Part shown: in pieces, positions 55,442 to 64,000 of the stretch
Position numbering within the stretch: the stretch's first letter is position 1
How the letters are laid out: every line of letters starts with the position of its first letter
Origin: Hypericum androsaemum
Taxonomy: Eukaryota > Streptophyta > Magnoliopsida > Malpighiales > Hypericaceae
Reading direction: 5' to 3'
Length of the DNA stretch: 64,000 bases
Assembly: GCA_963995505.1 (NCBI GenBank)
Contig: OZ023181.1
Span: 14,504,221 to 14,568,220 of the forward strand
The notes under the pieces: model-generated
The model's database searches: none
Seen by the model: only the letters and a program-made list of their open reading frames with translations
Told to the model about the DNA's origin: nothing
Made by a program: the position numbers and the translations under genes

Positions 55442-57069
55442 TGTAGGTCCAATAAGCAACCTAAAAGGGGGGTGAATTATGTCTCAATCGAATCTTCCAA
55501 CTTTCGTTGGTACTTAGTCAATAAGCGTAAACTAGAATAGAGATAGAGAGAATTGACACCAGATGTATAGTAGTTTGGCTCGGTTCACTTCAATCTACGT
55601 CCACTCTTCAACCGTCCTTTCACTTTTTATTGCACTAATAAAAATACAATAGTACACCATAAGTTTTACCAGGTTCACTTGCAAACCTACAAGTTTTACC
55701 AGGTTCTCTTGCAAACCTACAAATTTTTCCAGGTGCACTTGCAAATCTTCAAGTTTTCACTGGTTCACTTGTAAACCTAGAAGTTTTCACAGATGCACTT
55801 GCAAACCTCTTACCCACTAGTTTCACAGACTCTGGCTAGCTACCGATTCTAGATTTACAAGATCTCTAAAAATCTTTGAGCTTATCATTGCTCTTACAAA
55901 TGTACTTCTCACACATTCACACAGAATTTGAGTAAGTATCCTAAAACAAATGTATTCTCTAATATGCTCTTTGTCTTAACCACTTCGTGATCACAGCTTT
56001 TCTCTTTTGAATGTAGGAATTCAGCTTGAGCTAGATTTCTTCTTTGAATCTTGATCACTTTCTTTTTCTCGTAAGTGGTCCACCTTTTTCTTTGGCTCGA
56101 TCTTCTATTTATAGGATCTCCCTTGCAAGTAGCCATTGGCCCTTGCTCTCCAAGCAAGTCCTCAAACTTGCTCACCACGTCCAAAGTAGCCGTTGGAGAA
56201 GAAGTCTTCTCGAGCTAGCACTGTTCTTCCTAGGCTTGACTTGTGTTGACTTTAAGATGAGGGTTGATTTGATCCTTCAAATAGCTATTACAAAACAGAG
56301 CCAAAAAGAACTTCTGAAACAGCTTTTGTTATCAGATTGTGTTAGTATAAATCAAACACAATTTAAATAATTATAGCTTAGACAAAAGTATGATTCGTCT
56401 TGGGCAGCTATCCAATCACGTGGACTGCCTTAAGATGATTATAAAAAACTTTCCAAAGTTAATCTCTCTAATCTAAAGAAGAGTACTTTAACCACCAAGC
56501 AACCAAGCCAAGGCGAGGCTCTTATACGACGGATGAAAGCCTTAATCATCTTGATCTTGGCAAAGTTCAAATTCGAACTTGCCTTGGGATAAATATCTAG
56601 ATCATTTGGTCAAGCTTCAACTAGAGTGAGTAAGTAAAGACTTGAACCAGACTTAAAAAAATTCTTAACAACCCAAATCATAAAAGTCTTCGTTGACTCA
56701 AATTGAAGAATGATTTCCTATTTCATAGAGAGGATTTCTTTTTGTTGTTCTTGCAAGAACAACAACCCGTTTGTTCTGTCCCAGTATTCGAGAAATGATC
56801 ACAGATCACATAAAAGATAAGTGTATGACCTCGTGTCAGAATAAACTTGGTCTTAGGAAAAAGTCACTTACCTAACTTGTAAGTTAAGTCCTCGTAACTT
56901 ATGACCGATCTCTCGATATACTTCTTTATTCTTTTGATCATGACTAGCATTTTGTAGTACTTAAAGATAACTGAGTTTGCGATTAGTGTACTACTATGCA
57001 TAGCATTTTTCTTGATCATACTTAACTGAATTCTGATATGCACTTAATCAAAACATCAAGGCAATTTCA
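55442..57069 (-). repeat. 5' LTR of the SIRE-type element
   Basis: 1628 bp. On the minus strand it starts TGAAATTGCCTTG and ends GGACCTACA, next to the decayed primer-binding site. Contains the 30-bp minisatellite at 55655-55805 and two segments missing from the other LTR. Confidence 0.85.
55655..55805. repeat. 30-bp LTR minisatellite (5' LTR copy)
   Basis: Five degenerate units of AGGTTCACTTGCAAACCTAC plus AAGTTTTACC, matching 44790-44935. Confidence 0.85.
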
Positions 57070-57074
57070 CATCG

Positions 57075-57345
57075 GGAAGCCGTAGTTGGGGGAGCAAAAG
57101 TTGGTGGCGATTACGATGATGGAGGTCCCCGGGATGTACCACCGGAGGTCCTTCACGTACCGTATCTTAAAGCACGCGCCACAGATCTGGCCGAGCCCTT
57201 ACAGCGTTGTGCTCATCCCTGCCGTCGCTATTCTGTACCCTGGCTATGCCAGGTCCCTATACCGGCATGCCCCACCCACCGCGTCCCGTAGGTCTGTCGG
57301 CACGTAGTAGGTTGCCTGGGCGGGCGCCACTACAGGGCCGGCCCC
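57075..57345 (-). pseudogene. Expansin exon relic
   Basis: The minus strand reads ATYYVPTDLRDAVGGACRYR, then a stop, then [16 protein letters not shown] and [21 protein letters not shown]. Alpha-expansins have the same order: A-T-F-Y-G...GGACGYG, CGAC-(F/Y)-E-I, then PGSI-(I/V)-V-T-ATNFCPPN. Two in-frame stops (near 57240 and 57200) and lost cysteines show decay. The fragment is much more GC-rich than its neighbours and ends abruptly at the SIRE border (57069), so the rest of the gene was lost or displaced. Expansins loosen cell walls; this copy cannot. Confidence 0.72.
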
Positions 57346-57863
57346 TGAGGCAGGATGCTTGTTAGGGTGTGGGGTAGGGCCTATGCAGGGCGAGGAGCAG
57401 GAGGAGGTGGAGCACCGCAAGGAGTAGCGGAGGCGTTCGTTGAGATCTTGATTGAGACAATATCTATGTAGAGTGGTCTACGGAGTGAATTAATCAGCTA
57501 AGTGTGGTGTTTTCGGGGAAGGGGGAGTGAGAGGCTAAGGAAAGAGAGGAGGAGGAGGAGGAGAGGGAAGAAGATGAGGGTATTATGTATTTTTTTAATA
57601 TTATAAATAAAACTAGTGATTATTTTGATATTTTTCCACCTTGCCATGTCATATTACAAGTATGCTAGCAAATCTGACGTGGCGCCATGTCGTTACTAAA
57701 ATGACGTCGTTGCAACCTGCTCGGTTCGAACAGGTCAAGGAAGCTGCCTGTGGACCTAAGTGATGTTAATTGGCTGCGATTTGACTCGATTGATGAGTTT
57801 TTTACCACAAGATACTAAAGTAATTTTTCACAATACTACAGGGTACTAAAATGAACTTTTTTC
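57346..57863. other. Spacer with (GGA)n
   Basis: GC-rich at first (continuing the expansin relic), then an AGG/GGA purine run at 57548-57575. From 57600 it is AT-rich. No gene. Confidence 0.35.
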
Positions 57864-58161
57864 CTTAAATTTAAATTTCACCATCTAATCTTTTGGTTTG
57901 TTTGGTTGATAAAATTATAAAATTTATTCATCTAACTAATTCAGATTTACACTATGTACCATGAATGTGTAAAAAAAACGATTTTTACTAAGATATTATG
58001 TCGAATATAACTGCAACGACAGAAATTTTGCTTTACTATGTTTAAACAAAGTTTCGAGATTCGATTTTAAAATGTTTAATTGAATTACAACAATGCATTA
58101 TTCGCTAATCTACGCATAGTTGTGTAAGAATCTTCTGTTCATTAATCATTTGAAAAGACAA
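57864..58161 (+). repeat. Upstream edge of the dirigent segmental duplication (unit 2)
   Basis: 57864-58012 matches 25893-26065. Similarity resumes near 58162 with the proximal promoter of the dirigent gene. Confidence 0.75.
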
Positions 58162-58299
58162 AAGAGCAGCCAGCCAGCCGCCTTTGTCGTAGACGAAGAT
58201 TTGTCGTAGATTAGCTGTATATAGATGCCCATAATTTAACTTTTGACCACATGGGCGTCTCTAATTTCTTAGTATAATCCATGAAAACTCTCCACTCCC

Positions 58300-58306
58300 T
58301 ATACAA
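58300..58306 (+). promoter_or_regulatory. TATA-like box of dirigent copy 2
   Basis: TATACAA, 81 bases before the ATG at 58387 and aligned with TATAAGT of gene 1. The upstream block TTTGTCGTAGA is duplicated here (58183 and 58200), with one copy only in gene 1. Confidence 0.55.
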
Positions 58307-58386
58307 GTACGTAGTACTGCTTAATCTAAATCATCAACTAACAAAATTGTATAATTCTGAAGTTATTCTTTTCCCCTCTACTTATT

Positions 58387-58970
58387 ATGGCTTCCAATTA
58401 CTTCCTCATCGTTGCCCTTCTCAGTTTCTCTTTTTCCAAGCGCAAGGAGGCTACGTGTCATCCCTAAACCCTAAAATGTTAGGCTTGAAGAAAGAAAAGC
58501 TGACCTACTTCCGTTTCTACATGCACGACATAACTGCCGGCCCAAGTCCCACCGCCATGACCCTCGTCACACCCGCCAACAACACGATGGTGGCAGGCTC
58601 CAGCACGACAAACGCCATCGACGGCGTGTTTGGCACTGTGAACATCATCGACAACCCGTTAACCGAAGGCTCGGAGAGTAGTTCGAAGCTGATCGGTAGA
58701 ATACAAGGCGTGTATGCACAAGTGTCCCAGGAGGAGACCAGCTTGCTGATGGCCATCAGCTTCGTCTTCCTCGAAGGGAAGTACAATGGAAGCAGTATAA
58801 CCGTGTTGGGGAGGAACCAGGTGTACAATGATTTGAGGGAGATGCCTGTCGTTGGCGGCAGTGGTCTGTTCCGATTTGCCCGGGGATACGCAGAGGCTAC
58901 TACTTATGTCTTTAATGAAACTGCTAATGGTGTTATTTCTGAGTTCCAGGTCTATGCCCTGCATTATTAA
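58387..58970 (+). pseudogene. Dirigent protein copy 2, frameshifted in the signal peptide
   Basis: From the ATG equivalent to that of gene 1, the frame runs only 26 codons, because one base is missing in the pyrimidine run of the signal peptide (TCTCTTTTTCC against TCTCCTTTCTCC). After the deletion the mature domain is fully open to its stop at 58968-58970 and differs from gene 1 by only four residues (R31M, I61V, G73S, M102L by gene 1 numbering). All barrel motifs are kept. An upstream in-frame ATG at 58281 precedes the TATA-like box, so transcripts from that box would not include it, and it would replace the signal peptide. Either a very recent pseudogene, a gene with altered targeting, or a sequencing error. 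Confidence 0.85.
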
Positions 58971-60560
58971 CTATGTATGTGCTAATTTAATTTTCATAAG
59001 CAGAAATCTTGGTTTATTGTATTCGGATTATTATTATTTTTTTCGTATTTGAGCTAAAACACTTTCTGAGCATTGTAAAAGTATGATTATGTAATTCCAA
59101 GGTGTGATAATTTATTGAAAACAATAAACAAGAAATTTCCAAGCCTGTTATACATTTCTCTATTGATTGCCTGTGTTGTGCAATCTGAAGAGGAGTCGTG
59201 GACTCTAGCGTAATGCAATTTGATGACTCTCCATTAAGATGAGTTTTTTTATATTAATTATTATATTTACAATGTATATGTAAATGTTCAAAATTTTGTA
59301 GTCGCATTGTTCATTAAAATTAACCGTAGAACTCAATGAAATCCTATAAATAGGACAGTGTTCCGACTGCTCTCCGTACTGACGTGCATGGAGCTATGTC
59401 CAACTCGATGAATTTTTCTCTGGGATTTGGCAAAGATCCAAGTAGTCCAACTCGATGCCTGGCCCACTCAAAATACCAATGATGTGGGACCCAACACGGA
59501 ATAACTAAAAAGGTCATAAATCGATTAATTAAATTAGCAGAGGAAAATTGGGGCAACGACCTATCATTGAGGCCCGAAAGCAACAATGACTGAATTATTG
59601 GCTCTCGACAATAATGTACTAGTTGACTGGGGGCTTGCTATTCGTCCGGTTGTAATTTTTTCATTTTCTGGTATTCGATATATATTTAAAGACAATTACT
59701 AAATCAGAAATCGAAGTGGCAGCTTATACTGCTTCATTAATAAGGTTTGAACTCAAATCCTTGCTTGAGAAATCCAAGTATCTTATTGGAAACGGTTGAA
59801 TCTAATATAGGAACCAAAAAATCGGAATTGCAAGTCATCTAACAATCGGATAAGATGAACAAAAACGAATGGCAAACAGGCAAGATAAACAAAACCAATG
59901 GCAAACAGATAAGATAACTCCACTAATTATAATGAAGGCAGTTATTTACATGCTAATTATATTTTAAAAAACTTATTTGCAACCAAAAATTGGTAAATGT
60001 GTGTTAGAATTTTCATATCCAACCCAAGATCTTAAAACAATGTGAATCTTCTACATTTATAAACAATCCACCACACTAGCAACCAATCTCAGCATGTCCC
60101 CTCGGGCCTATGTTTGCACTGACTTTGACTTCGCCAACGTCCATGATACGAGTCATGCGATGACAACAATGAAACATAAATGAGACATGGTCTCATACGA
60201 GTAGTTGACTCTAATACCATATTAAAATCTCCGTATCTAACTCAAAACCTTAAAGCAATGAATGTGTCGATTTTCTCGTGTATAAACAAGCCCGCCACAC
60301 CCGCAGCTGTAATATAAACTGTTTTTCTTCCATGGACTTGCTTCAGTAGGAACACTTGCTGCAGGAAAAGACTTTCCATGGACCAGTCATCTAAAGGCAA
60401 CTTCTCCTGCCCAATGAATAAAATTAAAGCACTTACACAACAATTGTTTTTCCATTCATCAAAAAGGAAAATAGCTTACACAAGATTTATTTTGCCATTC
60501 ATAAATGGTAAATAGATGAAATGAACTGCCTAGACACAGATTCTTTCATAGTAGACAACA
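58971..60560 (+). repeat. 3' flank of dirigent copy 2, duplicated unit
   Basis: Aligns with 29316-30632, then 35523-35689, then 41105-41216. It preserves the unoccupied sites of both Copia insertions. No gene. A 3' UTR polyadenylation-like AATAAACAAG is near 59120. Confidence 0.88.
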
Positions 60561-61748
60561 GTGCTACCGCTCGCAAAATCGACAAATTTCTCTTCGAAAA
60601 AGATTGTCATAGTTGGGTACTAAAACCAAAAACGTAACTATCGCACTGGTTAAAAAAGCAAGTCCTCAATGTCGGAGAAAAATTTTTTGAACAGCAGATT
60701 TTTGGGCATTGCAAATGATAAGGAGAAGCACAGGATAAATAAGATGCAATAGGAACTAATCGCATGAAATTTAATATCTCGGACATGATCAAGAGGCTAA
60801 CATACCGGTTCAGCCATGAGCAATGTATCATTCACCAGCCTTGAGGTTGAAGCCCAGGCCCCATCCTTTCTTTGACTACTTGCTGAAAGAACGTTCCATA
60901 ATCTAAAATGTGCAGTACATCCTGTTAAAGTAAAGAGTGAATTCTAACGTAAGAATCAGGATGACAAGTTACCACTTCATCAATATATGCGGAAATTATA
61001 CACTCTTCAAACAAAAAATATCGATTATGGTGCTCAGGCCAGATATAAGCATAATCCCAGTCAAGAAAAGAGAGTCAAGGCAGCATTCGGGAATCTGGAA
61101 AAACTAAATGGGACAGAATTCTGCCTTGCAATAAGAAAAAGACATCACCTTTCAGCTATTTCTTGAATAATGATTCAAAGATGATAATCAACAATTCTCT
61201 TGGAGGACGACAGGCAGCTTATACAGTACTTTATATTTTCTGGTAGAAGCTCATGCAGTACTCACACTACAGCTAGCACATATGCTCAATGGTTTGCATT
61301 CATACTCGGTGGTTGCAGGCATGCTACAAACTCCTAGAAACATGACCTACCAAATGCTGGTTAAATTCTCATTCACCCGATCTATATGAATTGTGTAGGT
61401 AGTTAACTTTTTTTTTTAACTACGATTACAAGGAAAAAGTACCTTCTTCAAGAAAGTTAAGAAAATGGAAGGAAGTATGACATTGAACCTGAGAGTGTTA
61501 AGGATCTGGTACTTGCTGCTCATCTGTAGACAAATTTGGTTTTGCCGTCTTCTTACTTCTTCGACCTGTTTGAGTGAAGCAGCATTCCTTCAACTGGGAG
61601 GCTATCCATAATTCAACAAGAGCAAGAATCCAGCCATCAAAATCATGAGTACGCACTTATTAGCATCTCTGTTTGACAAGAAAAAGAATTTTGAATAGCT
61701 TCAGCCAAAAGTTTCAAGAGATTTCCCAACAAGGATGATACTTAATAT
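60561..61748 (-). other. Downstream region of the PPR gene, possible 3' UTR exon
   Basis: On the minus strand, a segment from about 60920 to 60808 is bounded by a pyrimidine tract plus AACAG and by GGTATGTTAG, matching a splice acceptor and donor. It could be an exon of a spliced 3' UTR or of a neighbouring gene. No protein family is recognised. Confidence 0.3.
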
Positions 61749-64000
61749 TTACGTCTCATCGAGCCTCTCGATTAAAGTTGCATAGGTTTGAGGATGAATT
61801 TGGCAACCCATCTTTTCCATGATGCTCACTAGTTCAGAACATCTATCAGTAATACCATTCTTAAGCACACCATCAACGATCACATTCCAGGCTATTTCAT
61901 CATTGTTATAACCACAACAAAGCAAATTACAGAAAACTGATTTAGCTTTCTCTACATGCCCTTCCTCATAGAGTTCACAAACAAGCACCTTGCAAGTCTC
62001 TAGAAGTGGCAGATAACCATGATCCCTCATAGCGTCTACCAGTCTAACTGCATCCTCAAACATTTTCAGTTTAGAGCAACAATGAAGAAGAGAGTTATAA
62101 ATGTCTTCATTTGGATAAATCCCTCTTTCAAGCATATGGTTGAACAAACTCTCAGCAACGCTATAGCGGCCTACTTTGCAAAGGCCTTTAATAATCTTAT
62201 CGTAGGTGCTAACATTTGGAGGACAACCGAGAACCACCATTTTATCAAACAGCTCCAATGCAGTTTCAAGCTCCATTGCCATCCAAATTCTGCAAAACCC
62301 AATGGACTTATCATCTGAAGCACAGCCAGAACCTACTAAAGAGATGTCTTCATTTATCTGCTTTTCCTTGTGAAGATGCCACATTAGGATAGAAAAAGTA
62401 CACTGAGAAGGATCACAATTAGAATCAAACATGCGTTTGAGAACACTAAATGAATTTTCAATCTCTCCGATATGCCCATAAGCATCTATGAGTAATGTGT
62501 AAGTGAGTGAATCTGGCACAATTCCTTCTTTGATCATTTTGTTCAACATGTCTTCTGCCTCTACCAATTGGCCAGTTCCACAATGTGATTGAATAAATGC
62601 AGTGTACGTATATACATCAGGCTTGCATCCTGAGAAAACCATTTGGTCCATTAAACTATGAGCATGGTCTGACACACCTTCTTTCAACATGCTCTGGATA
62701 AGAATTGTGTAAGTATGAACTGATGGCTTCACACCCATATCCAGCATAGTTCTCATCAATGACAATGCCTCTTTCACTTTACTGTTTTTGCAAAGCCCAT
62801 CCATCAGAGCATTATAAGTGGCTGAATTCGGTGAACAACCATCAGCAACCATTCTAGTAATAAAGGAATTAGCCTTTTCTAAACTACCCACTTTGCATAG
62901 TCCATCTATCAAAGCAGTGTACATGACTTCATTGGGTCTTATACCTTTATCTTTCAGAGAGTCGAACAACCTGCAGGCTTCGTCTAACATCTTTTTTTTA
63001 TAAAGAGCATCGATTAAAAAACAATAGGGCCACTGATCAGGAGACAATCCGATTTCCTTCATCAATGAAAGCAGTCTATAGGCATTATCTAGATTACCTA
63101 CTCTACACTGACCTTGTATTAAAGAGTTGTACGTGACCAGGTTCGGCTTGAGCTTGTGGTTGAGCATCCCACTAAACAAAGCCATCACCCTGTGTACATT
63201 TTTCCTTTTGCAAAAACCATGAATCAATTCATTGAATGTCCGATCATTTGGAGCACACTGATTTGACTCCATCAAGGACAAGATACCCTCTGCATCCTCC
63301 ATCCTTCCCACTTTGCAATACCCATCAATCAATGCATTCTAAGTAGCAACATTGAGAGTCAGCTTTTTATTCAGCAGCTCCCCCAACATCCTCTTACTTT
63401 CATCAAGCCGATTCTCCTTACACATACCATCAATCACGACGGTGTAAGTATGGATATTTGGTTGACAACCTCTCTTTCTCATCGAGTGAAACAAATCCAT
63501 CCCTTCTATTCTCCTACCTCTCTTAAAGAGTGCATCAATAATCACCGTATAAGTATGAACAGTCGGGGGACATCCATCATCCTCCATCTTCCTAAGCAAA
63601 CCAATGCCTTCATCAACCCTCCCAGCCTCGCACAGCCCGTGAATAAGATTCGTGTAGGAAAACTCATTCCTGCGACAACCCTTACTGGGCATTTCCTCGA
63701 ACACCTTAACGGCGCTATCCACATCCTTACTCCTACAATGCCCCAATATCAACGACGTGTATGTAAAAGTATCCGGGCTCAAACCCATCTCCGAGATTTT
63801 CCGGACATAAACCTCACCCTCACCCACATTCCCAACCCGGCAATAGCCATTAACCATAGCATTCAAAGTGTGCAAATTGGGGGCGACATTGTCCACCAAC
63901 ATCCCTGCGAAAACCGCCTCCATCGAGAACCTCGACAGCATCATAAGCAACTCATTGTAAGCTCTAACATTAAACCTAAACTCCCTACTCATCCCCCTAA
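61749..64000 (-). pseudogene. P-class pentatricopeptide-repeat protein, one in-frame stop, 5' end outside window
   Basis: A single frame from the right edge to the stop at 61749 (about 750 codons visible) with some twenty 35-residue PPR units, most containing TY(N/T)xLIxGxCK or close variants (for example TYTSLILGHCR, SYTNLIHGLCE, TYNSLIQGQCR, VMYTALIDGLCKVG). No E or DYW domain, so it is P class; such proteins bind organellar RNA in chloroplasts or mitochondria. Order and sequence resemble the Arabidopsis At5g65560 protein as I recall it. One TAG (63339-63341) falls where the repeat has a tyrosine codon (VAT-stop-NALIDGYCK). The frame on both sides is otherwise intact and well conserved. The frame stays open to the edge, and the targeting peptide lies beyond it. 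The single stop may be a fresh mutation or an error; if an error, this is a functional gene. Confidence 0.88.

Larger units (their letters stand above)
44748..57069 (-). mobile_element. SIRE-type Copia retrotransposon with envelope-like third ORF
   Basis: A 12.3-kb minus-strand element. The 5' LTR is 55442-57069 and the 3' LTR is 44748-46217, missing its outer 181 bases. Inside lie a decayed primer-binding site (TTAGTATCAGAGC, near 55429-55441), gag with zinc knuckle, protease, integrase, RT and RNase H, then a long region between RNase H and the 3' LTR that carries an envelope-like frame. A purine tract AAAAAAGGGGAGAT precedes the 3' LTR. Long LTRs, a gag with a coiled-coil tail and a post-pol ORF are Sirevirus/Maximus traits. 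Two later insertions (45772-46030, 47887-49278) lie inside it. Stops throughout make it inactive. Confidence 0.88.

Noticed and set aside
58281..58386. An N-terminally extended dirigent protein starting at 58281
   Set aside because: That ATG lies upstream of the TATA-like box and aligns with the untranslated promoter region of gene 1. The extension has no signal peptide. It is in frame only because of the deletion at about 58430.
62019..62318. Plus-strand open frames inside the PPR gene
   Set aside because: Antisense to the conserved repeat-containing frame and without independent motifs.

Overview
This is nuclear DNA from a flowering plant, most likely a eudicot; I cannot name the species. 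The window is AT-rich and dominated by transposable elements, with three gene loci and several gene relics. The loci are a dirigent-protein gene (28731-29315, intact), a near-identical dirigent copy with a one-base deletion in the signal peptide (58387-58970), and a large P-class pentatricopeptide-repeat (PPR) gene on the minus strand that runs off the right edge (61749-64000) and carries one in-frame stop. A truncated third dirigent copy (41217-41645) and an expansin relic (57075-57345) are pseudogenes.

Layout. 1-7620: a decayed minus-strand LINE (ORF1 zinc knuckle, endonuclease, reverse transcriptase, RNase H), split by a short LTR element that carries only gag and part of a protease (3005-5446) and by an LTR-like block (5754-7283). 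7621-11350: a plant-mobile-domain relic and a broken Mutator-like (MuDR) transposase. 11990-14092: small elements, namely a 5'-truncated LINE with a perfect 15-bp target duplication, an inverted-repeat element with a hAT-like insert, and a MITE with internal tandem repeats. 14376-17488: an internally deleted Copia element. 18036-24571: a young LARD-type LTR element with 1.9-kb LTRs and no coding capacity. 24572-28640: repeats and a second gag fragment of the 3005-5446 family.

The dirigent region is an old tandem segmental duplication. The unit around 57864-60560 is compact, about 2.7 kb. The homologous unit starting at 25893 has been stretched to about 15 kb by insertions, including two Copia elements (30638-35517 and 35690-41104). 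Both have matching 5-bp target duplications, and the compact unit preserves the empty site of the second. The third dirigent copy is fused to the end of this stretched unit at a breakpoint with weak microhomology.

42060-43617 is a solo-LTR-like block. 44748-57069 is a large SIRE-type (Sirevirus-like) Copia element with gag, pol and an envelope-like third ORF, all decayed. It contains two later insertions with clear target duplications: a Cassandra-type solo LTR carrying a 5S-rRNA-like domain (45772-46030), and a 1.4-kb Mutator-type element with 164-bp terminal inverted repeats enclosing what looks like a captured glycyl-tRNA-synthetase WHEP segment, i.e. a Pack-MULE candidate (47887-49278).

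I see no prokaryotic operon, CRISPR array or convincing tRNA gene. The window's main interest is its layered insertion history, several non-autonomous element families, and gene copies each disabled by one or a few mutations.
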